Origin: DSQQ01 sp964443075
Lineage (GTDB): Bacteria; Chloroflexota; Anaerolineae; 4572-78; J111
Assembly (NCBI GenBank): GCA_964443075.1
Contig: CAYUCB010000072.1
Span: 1-23,933 of the forward strand
Direction of reading: 5' to 3'
Length of the DNA stretch: 23,933 nucleotides
Shown piece after piece: positions 15,013-23,147 of this stretch; the stretch's first letter is position 1; the number at the start of each line of letters is the position of its first letter. A program made the position numbers and the translations under genes. Below the pieces are notes generated by a model. It was not told where the DNA came from, searched no databases, and saw nothing but the letters and a program-made list of their open reading frames with translations.

Positions 15013-16032
15013 ATGAACTCTTCTGTTGAAAATTCAGGGGCTGAAACAAAGCTGCCTAAAGCCCCGAAAAAATCCGGTCTGTCCAGATTTTTACGCACCT
15101 ACGGCACTCAAATAGGGATTTTGACCGTATTTTTGCTGATGTGGCTTTTCTTCATTATTTTCGCCCCCAAAACATTTTTGGCTCCCCAGATTTATCTGGC
15201 TTTTATGTCTACCATCCCTTTCTTTGCCATTATTGCCTTACCGCTAACGATGTTGGTCATCGCCGGCGAAATGGACCTATCCTTTCCCTCCATTATGGCT
15301 GTGGGGATGGTGGCTTTTGTGGCGGTTCTCAACTTCACCGGAATTGTTTTTTTGGCCCTGTTGGCCGGTCTGTTGGCCGGATTTCTGGCCGGCTTGTTAA
15401 ATGGGGTGATTGTCGTGGGGATTGGCCTGCCCTCATTAGTGGTGACCATTGGGACACAGTTCTTCTGGCGCGGGGCGGTTTTAGTCTTGTTGAACGGGAA
15501 AAGCTATTCCATGGCTGCGGCCAAAGGAGGTTTTATCTACAGCCTGCTGGTTGGCAAAGTGGCCGGAATTCCGATGCAAGTGATCTGGTTGGTGCTGATT
15601 GCCATCGCGGTTTGGGTCTTGCTCAATCGTCACCGTTTTGGCTCTAATATTTACATTATCGGCGATAATAAACAAACCGCTGAACTGATGGGTATTAACA
15701 CGGCCCGCACTCGAATGCTGATGTTTGCCCTGGTGGGCCTGGCGGCGGCTTTTGCCGGTATCCTGGCCAGTTTGCAAGTCTCCTTTTTCTGGCCTTCGCT
15801 GGGTGAAGGTTACTTACTCAGCACCCTGGCGGCGGTCTTTTTAGGCGGCACCTCGGTTTTTGGCGGAGTGGGTACCATTTTTGGCACGTTTATTGGCGCC
15901 TTCATCATCGGGGCTATCAATGCGGCGATTGTCGCCATTGGCTTAACCGGTTTCTGGACCGAACTCATCTACGGCTTGATTATTATCCTGTCCGTTTCAA
16001 TGCACGCCATTTTACGACGCAGAATAGAGTAG
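15013..16032 (+). CDS. Sugar ABC transporter permease (RbsC/FrcC family, set 2)
   Basis: A 339-residue membrane protein of the BPD_transp_2 family with about 8-10 transmembrane segments from about residue 38 to 330. Residues 1-35 are a charged cytoplasmic leader. Motifs are VIAGEMDLSFPSI, GIGLPSLVVTIGTQFFWRG, the coupling region GDNKQTAELMGINTARTR and FLGGTSVFGGVGTIFGTFIGA. It would form the channel that takes sugar from the set-2 binding protein, driven by the ATPase encoded just upstream. AGAGGA ahead of ATG 15013 is the ribosome site. The first of the two UroD-like genes follows after 78 bp containing short heptamer repeats, so one transcript is plausible. Confidence 0.9.
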   Translation: MNSSVENSGAETKLPKAPKKSGLSRFLRTYGTQIGILTVFLLMWLFFIIFAPKTFLAPQIYLAFMSTIPFFAIIALPLTMLVIAGEMDLSFPSIMAVGMVAFVAVLNFTGIVFLALLAGLLAGFLAGLLNGVIVVGIGLPSLVVTIGTQFFWRGAVLVLLNGKSYSMAAAKGGFIYSLLVGKVAGIPMQVIWLVLIAIAVWVLLNRHRFGSNIYIIGDNKQTAELMGINTARTRMLMFALVGLAAAFAGILASLQVSFFWPSLGEGYLLSTLAAVFLGGTSVFGGVGTIFGTFIGAFIIGAINAAIVAIGLTGFWTELIYGLIIILSVSMHAILRRRIE

Positions 16033-16110
16033 TCAGAAATCAGTAGTCAGTTTTCGGTCATTCGTCATTCGTAATTACCTGGCGCAATCAAGCGCTCCTG
16101 GAGTTAAGTT

Positions 16111-17217
16111 ATGAAACACCGTGAGCGTGTTTTAATGGCTCTCAATCATCAAAAGCCTGACCGCTGCCCAATGCAAATCAGCTTTACCCCTGAATTTGCC
16201 GCCCGGCTGCGAAAAGATATGGGGCTGACCGACGCCGATTTTCACAATCCGCACGGCGGCGGCAATACTTACGTCATCGAGCGGGCGTTAGATGAAGATC
16301 TTCTGCTCACCTCGGTGGGTTGGGCCAACTCTTATTACGCCACCGAGACCTACAGCACCGACGGCCAAAGCTACACCGACGAGTGGGGCATTACCTGGCG
16401 CAACGCTCCTTACGAAACCAAATTTGGCCGGGGCTACTATACTGAAATGGTCAGGCATCCCCTGGCCGATGAGGCCGCCATTGCCTCTTACCAACCGCCT
16501 GACCCGCACCGGCCCGAACTGTATACCGAAGCGGAACGGGTGGTTAAAGCCTACAAAGATGAATATTGGCTTGTGGGTGTCACAGTGACCACCATCTTTG
16601 AAACTGCCTGGGCCTTACGTGGTTACGAGCAGACCCTGGTAGACATGGCCCTCGACCCCGACTTGATTGAAACCTTGTTTGACATTCCTTTTCACTATCA
16701 CTTAACGGCAGCCAAAAAATTGGTTGAATTGGGCGTGGATATGATTTGGACAGGTGACGACATCGGCGCTCAAAATATGATGCTCATTTCGCCCGAAACC
16801 TGGCGCAAGCACCTCAAACCGCGGATGGCTACGTTTATTGCCACCTTGAAAAATATCAACCCTCAGGTAAAAGTGGCCTACCACTCTGATGGAAACATTG
16901 CCCCCATCATCCCCGAACTGATTGAAATTGGGCTGGATGTCCTCAACCCTGTCCAACCCCGCTCAATGGACCCGGCGGAAATTAAACAAAAATTTGGCGA
17001 TAAGCTCTGCTTTTGGGGATCTATTGATGAACAGCACACCCTGCCTTATGGCTCACCGGCTGAGGTTGAAGCCGAAGTTATCTCCCGTCTGCAAACAATT
17101 GGCCGAAATGGCGGCCTTATTTTGGGGCCAACCCACCATGTTCAGCTTGACACTTCATTGGAAAACTTCTGGGCGATGGTCAAAACGATTACGAACACCC
17201 CCTATATCAAGGAGTAG
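16111..17217 (+). CDS. Uroporphyrinogen decarboxylase superfamily protein, copy 1 (not HemE)
   Basis: A 368-residue TIM-barrel protein of the UroD superfamily, which contains HemE and the cobalamin:CoM-type methyltransferases. N-terminal RERVLMALNHQKPDRCPM and the later YHSDGNIAPIIPELIEIGLDVLNPVQP region are typical. The methyltransferase members carry a zinc motif His-x-Cys at this strand; here it is His258-Ser-Asp260. A late Cys ligand is also replaced, the equivalent part reading GPTHHVQLDT. HemE is unlikely because the context is a sugar locus. The substrate is unknown; candidates are a methyl-transfer or C-C lyase reaction on a sugar-derived compound. GGAG lies 7 bases before ATG 16111. 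The next gene encodes a divergent relative. Confidence 0.8.
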   Translation: MKHRERVLMALNHQKPDRCPMQISFTPEFAARLRKDMGLTDADFHNPHGGGNTYVIERALDEDLLLTSVGWANSYYATETYSTDGQSYTDEWGITWRNAPYETKFGRGYYTEMVRHPLADEAAIASYQPPDPHRPELYTEAERVVKAYKDEYWLVGVTVTTIFETAWALRGYEQTLVDMALDPDLIETLFDIPFHYHLTAAKKLVELGVDMIWTGDDIGAQNMMLISPETWRKHLKPRMATFIATLKNINPQVKVAYHSDGNIAPIIPELIEIGLDVLNPVQPRSMDPAEIKQKFGDKLCFWGSIDEQHTLPYGSPAEVEAEVISRLQTIGRNGGLILGPTHHVQLDTSLENFWAMVKTITNTPYIKE

Positions 17218-17252
17218 GGAGTAAGGAGTAAAAACAGTTACTTCCTACTCCC
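17217..17252. repeat. GGAGTAG-type heptamer hairpin between the UroD-like genes
   Basis: GGGAGTAAGGAGTAA (17217-17231) pairs with TTACTTCCTACTCCC (17238-17252) with one short internal mismatch region and a 6-base loop. It starts at the last base of the first UroD-like gene. No U-tract, so it is more likely a repeat than a terminator. Confidence 0.6.
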
Positions 17253-17267
17253 GTTTATCAAACTGCA

Positions 17268-18350
17268 ATGAATGAAAATTCGTGGACTTTAGGACTTGAA
17301 GGTATGCCCGGTTTTGAAAAATCCATGCAGCGGGTTTATGCCTGGTATCAATCGGAAATGGTTGACCGCCCCCCGGTGCGCTTTGTGGCTCATAACGCCT
17401 TTGTTGATGAAGTAAACCAAGCCTACCCCTCGCCCCACCTTAAAGATAGATGGTTTGACGCCGAATTTCAGGTGGATACCTACCTCAAATCCATCGAGGG
17501 CAAAACTTTTCACGGCGAAACCTTTCCCGTTTTCTGGCCTAACCTCGGCCCCAATTTTTACGCCGCGCTCTACGGGTCAGAACTGGAATTTCGGGATGTA
17601 ACCTCCTGGACTCGCCCGATTATCCATGATTGGGCCGACATAGACCGGCTCAAGCTGGATATGTCAAACCCGTATTGCCGCAAAATTGAAGAACTGACCC
17701 GCTGCGCCCTGGAAAAATGCCAGGGCAAATTCATGGTCGGTTACACCGATTTGCACCCCAGCCTGGATTGCGTGATGGATTGGCGCGGCTCTGAGCAGTT
17801 ATGTGTAGACCTGTACGATGACCCGGATGAAGTAAAAAAATTGACTCAGCTGGCCATCAATGATTTTGAAACCATTTTTGACCACTTTGACGCCATCCTC
17901 AAGGCCCACCGGCAGCTTTCGGTCAGTTGGATGGGCATCCCTTCCTTGGGCAAAATGCACATCCCCAGCTGCGATTTTTCCTCGATGATTTCTACCGACT
18001 TTTTCATCGAGTTCAGCCTGCCGCTGCTGCGACGCGAAACCGCCCATACCAGCCACAACATCTACCACGTGGACGGTAAAGGCGTGGCCCGTCACCTGGA
18101 GGTAATTCTCGATGAGCCGGGCGTCCACGCTATCCAATGGGTGCAGGGCGTGGGCGACGACCAACCGATTTTGCAGTGGCTGCCGCTCATTAAGCAGATT
18201 CAGGCCAAAAAGCCGGTCATTGTGGATTTACGTCACGACGAACTGGAGCCATTCATCGAGCAGATGCGGCCTGAAGGGCTGTTCTTGTGGATTGCCACCG
18301 AAAGCGAAGAGGAAGAGCTGGCGATTATTAAGCGGTTGGAGCGGTGGTGA
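17268..18350 (+). CDS. Uroporphyrinogen decarboxylase superfamily protein, copy 2
   Basis: A 360-residue protein that I read as a second, divergent UroD-superfamily member. The fold is suggested by its length, its place beside copy 1, and a C-terminal region IYHVDGKGVARHLEVILDEPGVHAIQWVQG that aligns with YHSDGNIAPIIPELIEIGLDVLNPVQP of copy 1. Again the His-x-Cys zinc motif of the methyltransferases is His267-Val-Asp269. The N-terminal half (MQRVYAWYQSEMVDRPPVRF) also parallels copy 1. The function is unknown; adjacency suggests the two proteins act together, perhaps as a heteromer or in consecutive steps. ATG 17268 has no clear Shine-Dalgarno. Confidence in the family is fair, in the function low. 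Confidence 0.7.
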   Translation: MNENSWTLGLEGMPGFEKSMQRVYAWYQSEMVDRPPVRFVAHNAFVDEVNQAYPSPHLKDRWFDAEFQVDTYLKSIEGKTFHGETFPVFWPNLGPNFYAALYGSELEFRDVTSWTRPIIHDWADIDRLKLDMSNPYCRKIEELTRCALEKCQGKFMVGYTDLHPSLDCVMDWRGSEQLCVDLYDDPDEVKKLTQLAINDFETIFDHFDAILKAHRQLSVSWMGIPSLGKMHIPSCDFSSMISTDFFIEFSLPLLRRETAHTSHNIYHVDGKGVARHLEVILDEPGVHAIQWVQGVGDDQPILQWLPLIKQIQAKKPVIVDLRHDELEPFIEQMRPEGLFLWIATESEEEELAIIKRLERW

Positions 18351-18369
18351 AAAATAACCCCCCTCGTTT

Positions 18370-18399
18370 TGGAGTGAAAGCCTATAAACTATCACTCCA
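18370..18399. promoter_or_regulatory. Inverted repeat upstream of the second isomerase gene
   Basis: TGGAGTGA (18370-18377) and TCACTCCA (18392-18399) form a perfect 8-bp inverted repeat with a 14-base spacer, about 55 bp before the isomerase start. It could be a protein-binding site or an mRNA hairpin. No convincing promoter is paired with it. Confidence 0.35.
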
Positions 18400-18454
18400 G
18401 GTGCGGGATAATATTTTAAAATGTAATTATTCTTTAAATTAAGGAGAAATGACA

Positions 18455-19897
18455 ATGAAAAAACCAACTTTAGGCGTTATCGTTGGTAACCGGGGCTTCT
18501 TTCCCAACCACTTGTGCGAATCCGGGCGCAAAACCATCCTCAAAGTGCTGGAAGAAGAAGGTATCGGCGCGGTGATTGTGGAGGTGAATGACACCCCTTA
18601 CGGCAGTATCGAGAGTTTGAACGACGCCCACAAATGTGCCGACCTGTTTAAGAAACACCGCGATGACATTGATGGCGTGCTGGTCACTCTGCCTAACTTT
18701 GGCGATGAGCGGGCCATCGCTAACACTTTGCGCTGGGCCAATTTGGATGTACCGGTGTTAATTCAAGCCTTTCCTGATGACCCCCAAAATATGACCATTG
18801 CCGACCGGCGTGATTCTTTCTGCGGCAAAATGTCGGCCTGCAATAATTTATACCAGTATGGCATCAAATACTCGCTGACTACTCAACACACCATGAACCC
18901 CGAAGGGGCCGCCTTCCGGGCCGATTTACAGCGTTTTGTCAGCGTTTGCCGGATAGTGGGCGGGATGCGTAACGCCCGCATGGGGGCCATTGGCGCTCGG
19001 CCTGGCGCGTTTAACACCGTGCGCTACAGCGAAAAATTACTGGAACGGACCGGCATCACTGTTGAAACGCTCGACCTGTCGGAAGTGTTTGGCCGGGCGG
19101 GCCGGATCGCTACGGACGACCCCAAAGTGAAGGCCAAGCTGGAGCAAATTAACGACTATGTGCCCACCAAAGGCATCCCCGCCGAGTCGCTGGCTAAAAT
19201 GGCTAAATTGGGCCTGGTGATTGAAGATTGGATGGCCGAAAACAATCTGGTCGCCAGCGCCATCCAGTGCTGGACTTCGATGGAAGAATTTTACGGCATC
19301 GTTCCTTGCACCATTATGAGTATGATGAGCAACGATTTAATGCCTTCCGCCTGCGAAACCGACATCGCCGGCGTGGTGGGGATGTACGCCATGGCTTTGG
19401 CCTCGCAAAAACCCAGCGCTCTGGTTGACTGGAATAACAACTACGGCGAAGACCCCGACAAAGCGGTGATTTTCCACTGCTCTAACCTGCCCAAAGGCGT
19501 ATTTACCAACCAAAATGATGCCGGCCTGATTTCGCCCGATGACATCCCTGTGATGGATTTCCAGGAGATCATCGCCGGGACGGTAGGCAAAGAAAGCACC
19601 TTTGGCACGGTGGTGGGTCGGGTGCGGGCCGAACCGTTTACCTACTGCCGTGTGTCTACCGACGATATAAACGGCAAAATGTTGGCCTATGTCGGCGAGG
19701 GTCAACTGACCAACGACCCGCTTAAAACCTTTGGGGGCTACGGCGTGGTGCAAATCCCCAATATGCAAGGGTTACTGCAATACATCTGTGAAAAAGGCTT
19801 TGAGCATCATACCGCCGTTAACCTGTCGCTCACCGCGTCTGCCGTTAACGAAGCCCTGGGCAAATATATGGGTTGGGATGTTTATTATCACCGTTAA
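18455..19897 (+). CDS. L-fucose isomerase family protein (copy 2)
   Basis: A 480-residue aldose-ketose isomerase homologous to the one at 5639 (shared VGNRGFFP / FGNRGFFP, LPNFGDE, RDSFCGK, GAIGAR, ITVETLDLSEV, WNNNYGE). Glu301 (ACETDIA), Asp325 (VDWNNNYGED) and His451/452 (FEHHTAV) keep the family metal site, so the enzyme should be active. ATG 18455 is chosen because AAGGAG is 8 bases upstream; the ATG at 18449 is only 2 bases from it. Together with copy 1 it gives the locus two related isomerases, either with different substrates or as an old duplication. It lies between the UroD-like genes and the M24-like gene. Host-like codon use. Substrate not assignable. Confidence 0.88.
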   Translation: MKKPTLGVIVGNRGFFPNHLCESGRKTILKVLEEEGIGAVIVEVNDTPYGSIESLNDAHKCADLFKKHRDDIDGVLVTLPNFGDERAIANTLRWANLDVPVLIQAFPDDPQNMTIADRRDSFCGKMSACNNLYQYGIKYSLTTQHTMNPEGAAFRADLQRFVSVCRIVGGMRNARMGAIGARPGAFNTVRYSEKLLERTGITVETLDLSEVFGRAGRIATDDPKVKAKLEQINDYVPTKGIPAESLAKMAKLGLVIEDWMAENNLVASAIQCWTSMEEFYGIVPCTIMSMMSNDLMPSACETDIAGVVGMYAMALASQKPSALVDWNNNYGEDPDKAVIFHCSNLPKGVFTNQNDAGLISPDDIPVMDFQEIIAGTVGKESTFGTVVGRVRAEPFTYCRVSTDDINGKMLAYVGEGQLTNDPLKTFGGYGVVQIPNMQGLLQYICEKGFEHHTAVNLSLTASAVNEALGKYMGWDVYYHR

Positions 19898-19901
19898 GGC
19901 G

Positions 19902-19969
19902 AGTAATCAGTAGTCAGTAGTTAGTGGCTAGTTCAACTAATCACTGCTAACTGATTACTGATCACTACT
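19902..19969. repeat. AGTAATC-type imperfect long hairpin
   Basis: AGTAATCAGTAGTCAGTAG-type heptamers (19902-19933) face their complement (19935-19969), forming a long imperfect hairpin with a very short loop. Same repeat family as 1731-1890. Confidence 0.6.
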
Positions 19970-19991
19970 CTCCCGGAAAGGTAATTCTATT

Positions 19992-21068
19992 ATGTCTGAA
20001 TTTGACCAAAAACAGAGCCGCATTCAGGCTTTACTGGCCGGGCAAGGGCTTGAGGCCCTGCTGCTTCAACGGGCCAGCAGTTTTGCCTGGGCCACCTGCG
20101 GCGCGTCATCCTACATCAACACCGCCACCACCAATGGCGAAGCTTCACTCTTGATTACCCCCACCGGTCGTTATCTGATTGCCAACAATATCGAAGCCAC
20201 CCGTCTGGAACAAGAAGAAAAACTGGTGGCCCAGGGTTGGGGGTTGGTGGTCAATCCCTGGTACGAATCGCAGGATGCTATCAGCCGCCTGAGCAACGGG
20301 TTGAAACTCGGCGCCGATGGGCCTTACCCTGGCGCGGTTCAGCTTGCCGGCGAGATGGCTCGTTTGCGGGTCAACCTGCTGCCAGAAGAATTGGATCGTT
20401 TTCGGACCTTGGGCCGTCTATGCGCCGAGGCCATGGACGCGGCCATTCGAGCGGTTCAACCGGGCCAAACCGAATACCAGATTGGCTCCCGGCTGGTTTT
20501 TGAGGCCGAACAACGAGGGGTGCAGGCGATTGTTAATCTGATTGCCACCGACGAGCGTATTTTTGCCTACCGTCACCCGCTGCCTACCGATAAACCGCTA
20601 GACCGTTACGCCATGTTGGTTTTGTGCGGGCGGCGCTGGGGACTGGTGGCTTCGATTACCCGGCTCATCCACTTTGGCCCCCTGCCCGATGAACTGCGGC
20701 GCAAAGCCGAGGCGGTGGCCCAGATTGATGCGGCGTTTATTACGGCTACCCGGCCTGGTCGCACTCTGGGCCAGGTGTTTGAAACGGCGGTGGCGGCTTA
20801 CGCCCAAACCGGTTTTGCCCAGGAGTGGCAGCTTCACCATCAGGGCGGCCCCGCCGCTTATGAGCCGCGTGAATATGTGGCGACACCCGGTTCTACCGAC
20901 ATGGTGCAAGCCGGGCAGGTTTACGCCTGGAACCCCTCGATTACCGGGGCCAAATCAGAAGATACGGTACTGGTGGGCGAAGCCGGTAACGAAGTCCTCA
21001 CCGAAATTTCCGGTTGGCCGATGCTTTCGGTGGAAGGGCTGTCTCGCCCGGCGATTTTGGAAATTTAG
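19992..21068 (+). CDS. M24-family (creatinase/aminopeptidase P-like) protein lacking metal ligands
   Basis: A 358-residue protein with the two-part creatinase/Xaa-Pro peptidase architecture: an N-terminal domain (about 1-135, IQALLAGQGLEALLL and LLITPTGRYLIANNI) and a C-terminal pita-bread domain (about 140-345). The metallopeptidase ligands are mostly absent. The two Asp of the LD-G...DxTR motif are replaced (LCGRRWGLVASITR, Cys212 and Ser221), and the first Glu of the usual EP is Asn314 (AWNPSI). HHQGG (282-286) and Glu323 (SEDTVLV) remain. It is therefore unlikely to be a dinuclear metal peptidase. Like creatinase it may catalyse metal-free chemistry, or it may be a scaffold. The neighbours are a sugar isomerase and kinase. 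AAAGG precedes ATG 19992. Confidence 0.8.
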   Translation: MSEFDQKQSRIQALLAGQGLEALLLQRASSFAWATCGASSYINTATTNGEASLLITPTGRYLIANNIEATRLEQEEKLVAQGWGLVVNPWYESQDAISRLSNGLKLGADGPYPGAVQLAGEMARLRVNLLPEELDRFRTLGRLCAEAMDAAIRAVQPGQTEYQIGSRLVFEAEQRGVQAIVNLIATDERIFAYRHPLPTDKPLDRYAMLVLCGRRWGLVASITRLIHFGPLPDELRRKAEAVAQIDAAFITATRPGRTLGQVFETAVAAYAQTGFAQEWQLHHQGGPAAYEPREYVATPGSTDMVQAGQVYAWNPSITGAKSEDTVLVGEAGNEVLTEISGWPMLSVEGLSRPAILEI

Positions 21069-21101
21069 AATTTAAACGGTTTCGCTTCATAGGAGTTGAA
21101 A

Positions 21102-22700
21102 ATGAATCAAAACGATATTCCACAAGCAGTTAAGAGCGGAAAGACCATTCTTGGCATCGAGTTCGGCTCAACTCGCATCAAGGCGGTGTTGATTGGTGAG
21201 GATCATGCGCCGATTGCCTCGGGCAGCCATGAGTGGGAAAACCAATACGAAAACGGCATCTGGACATACAGTCTTGAAGATGTTTGGACCGGCTTGCAGG
21301 ATAGTTATCGGAAGCTTAACGACGAGGTGCTTAAGAATTACAACGTCCCGCTCCAGACTATTGGCGCAATCGGCTTTAGTGGCATGATGCACGGCTATAT
21401 GGCCTTTGACAAGGACGGAAATTTACTCGCCCCGTTTCGGACATGGCGCAACACCATAACCGGGCAGGCAGCAGAGGAACTCACGGAGCTGTTCCAGTTT
21501 GCTATTCCCCAACGTTGGAGTATTGCCCACCTCCATCAGGCGATATTGAACAAGGAATCCCATATCAATGATATTAGTCATCTCACTACGCTGGCCGGCT
21601 ATGTCCATTGGAAACTGACGGGGCAAAAGGTGTTGGGCATTGGCGAAGCATCGGGCGTGTTCCCCATTGATAGCCAGACCAACGACTACGATGCAGGCAA
21701 GATCAAGCTATTCAACCAGCGGCTTGAAGCAGAAAACGTCTCGTGGAAGCTCCAAGACATCCTGCCCAAAGTTCTTGTAGCCGGAGATGCCGCCGGCGTT
21801 CTTACCGAAGAAGGTGCAAAACTGCTCGATCCCACGGGACAGTTACAAGCGGGGATTCCGCTCTGTCCGCCGGAGGGCGACGCCGGCACCGGCATGGTAG
21901 CGACGAATAGCGTGGGAGAGCGAACGGGCAATATCTCTGCCGGAACATCGGTCTTTGCCATGATTGTTTTGGAGCAGCCGCTGTCAAAGCTCTATCCTGA
22001 GATTGACATGGTGACAACGCCCGCAGGCAAGCCTGTGGCTATGGTCCATAGCAACAACTGCACCTCCGATCTCAATGCCTGGGTTGACCTGTTCCATGAA
22101 TTTACGCAGGCGCTTGGGGTGGAGGTGAGCGAAGCCAGGCTGTTTGAAATGCTGTATACCCAGGCGCTGGCCGGTGATGCGGATGGCGGCGGGCTGCTCG
22201 CTTACAATTACTTTTCGGGTGAGCATATTACGCACCTTGAAGAGGGGCGTCCGTTGTTTGTCCGTACACCCGAAAGCCGCTTCACGCTTTCTAACTTCAT
22301 GCGGGTGCATTTGTTTGCGTCACTCGGCGCATTGAAGATTGGGTTGCACATTTTTGAACAGGAGCGCGTAAAGATTGACCAGGTTCTCGGTCATGGCGGC
22401 TTCTTCAAGACGCCGGAAGTGGGTCAAAAGATTATGGCAGCGGCGATGAATGTCCCCGTTTCTGTAATGGAGACCGCCGGCGAGGGCGGCGCATGGGGGA
22501 TTGCCCTGCTGGCCGCCTATATGCTCCACAAGGCAACGAATGAGCCTCTGGAAACCTATCTCTCCAACAAGGTCTTTGCAGGAGAACATGGCACAACCAT
22601 CGCGCCCGATCCGGCGGATGTGGCTGGATTTGCAACGTTCATGGAGCGCTACAAAAAGGGACTCGTCATCGAACGAGCCGCCGTCGATGCGTTGAGGTAG
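21102..22700 (+). CDS. FGGY-family carbohydrate kinase
   Basis: A 532-residue sugar kinase with two actin-like domains. The N-terminal phosphate-binding loop is GIEFGSTRIKAV (18-29). The sugar-side motif GFSGMMHGYMAFD follows, the catalytic base is Asp260 in PEGDAGTGM, and the C-terminal nucleotide part includes GHGGFFKTPEVGQ and EGGAWGIALLAAY. It would phosphorylate the ketose made by the isomerases (ribulose, xylulose or a 6-deoxyketose), feeding the AraD-type enzyme downstream. ATG 21102 is chosen because AGGAG sits 6 bases upstream; an in-frame TTG at 21096 overlaps it. Codon use is unlike the adjacent genes (AAG strongly preferred over AAA, more TTC), so it may have been acquired separately. 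Substrate uncertain. Confidence 0.9.
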   Translation: MNQNDIPQAVKSGKTILGIEFGSTRIKAVLIGEDHAPIASGSHEWENQYENGIWTYSLEDVWTGLQDSYRKLNDEVLKNYNVPLQTIGAIGFSGMMHGYMAFDKDGNLLAPFRTWRNTITGQAAEELTELFQFAIPQRWSIAHLHQAILNKESHINDISHLTTLAGYVHWKLTGQKVLGIGEASGVFPIDSQTNDYDAGKIKLFNQRLEAENVSWKLQDILPKVLVAGDAAGVLTEEGAKLLDPTGQLQAGIPLCPPEGDAGTGMVATNSVGERTGNISAGTSVFAMIVLEQPLSKLYPEIDMVTTPAGKPVAMVHSNNCTSDLNAWVDLFHEFTQALGVEVSEARLFEMLYTQALAGDADGGGLLAYNYFSGEHITHLEEGRPLFVRTPESRFTLSNFMRVHLFASLGALKIGLHIFEQERVKIDQVLGHGGFFKTPEVGQKIMAAAMNVPVSVMETAGEGGAWGIALLAAYMLHKATNEPLETYLSNKVFAGEHGTTIAPDPADVAGFATFMERYKKGLVIERAAVDALR

Positions 22701-22713
22701 AAGGGTCAGGAGT

Positions 22714-23079
22714 ATGAAGATTAGCAGTTTTCAGGATTTGGAGGTATGGCGGGAGGGGCATAAGCTGGTTTTGGTGATTTACAAAATAACAAAAGAGTTC
22801 CCCGGTGAGGAGAAATTTGGGGTAGTATCACAAATGCGCCGGGCGGCGGTATCCATTCCGGCTAATGTTGCCGAAGGCTTTAAACGGCGTGGTTTACCAG
22901 ATAAAATTCGCTTTTACAATACCGCCGAAAGTTCGTTAGAAGAACTTAAGTATTATTTTGTACTATCCAGAGACTTGAACTACCTTGCTTCTCATGATGA
23001 ATTAATGGCTCAGGCCGAAACAGTGGGCCGTCTTCTCAATGGCCTCATTACCAGCACACAGCGGCGGCAGCAAATATAG
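22714..23079 (+). CDS. Four-helix-bundle protein (S23 / 23S rRNA intervening-sequence family)
   Basis: A 121-residue helical protein of the four-helix-bundle family first seen inside 23S rRNA intervening sequences. The family start is FQDLEVWREGHKLVLVIYKITKEFPGEEKFG, followed by SQMRRAAVSIPANVAEGF and a Glu-rich third helix (FYNTAESSLEELKYYFVLSRDL). Free-standing copies are common in several phyla and have no established function. It starts 13 bp after the kinase stop with CAGGAG upstream, so it is read with the sugar operon, yet it has no known role there. GGAGTAG-type heptamers follow it at 23081. Probably a hitch-hiking or mobile gene. Confidence 0.88.
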   Translation: MKISSFQDLEVWREGHKLVLVIYKITKEFPGEEKFGVVSQMRRAAVSIPANVAEGFKRRGLPDKIRFYNTAESSLEELKYYFVLSRDLNYLASHDELMAQAETVGRLLNGLITSTQRRQQI

Positions 23080-23080
23080 C

Positions 23081-23108
23081 CTACTTCCTATTCCCTACTC
23101 CCTACTTC
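23081..23108. repeat. Short heptamer repeat (CTACTCC type)
   Basis: About four imperfect units (CTACTTC, CTATTCC, CTACTCC, CTACTTC) in the gap between the four-helix-bundle gene and the aldolase gene; the complementary-strand form of the GGAGTAG repeats at 17211-17231. Confidence 0.6.
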
Positions 23109-23147
23109 TCGGTTTTACAAAAATTTACTTTGAGGAAAGTATATCCA

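Noticed and set aside
16111..17217. Assignment as haem-pathway HemE
   Set aside because: The context is a sugar locus, a divergent second copy sits beside it, and the N-terminal and His-x-Asp regions fit the wider superfamily better.
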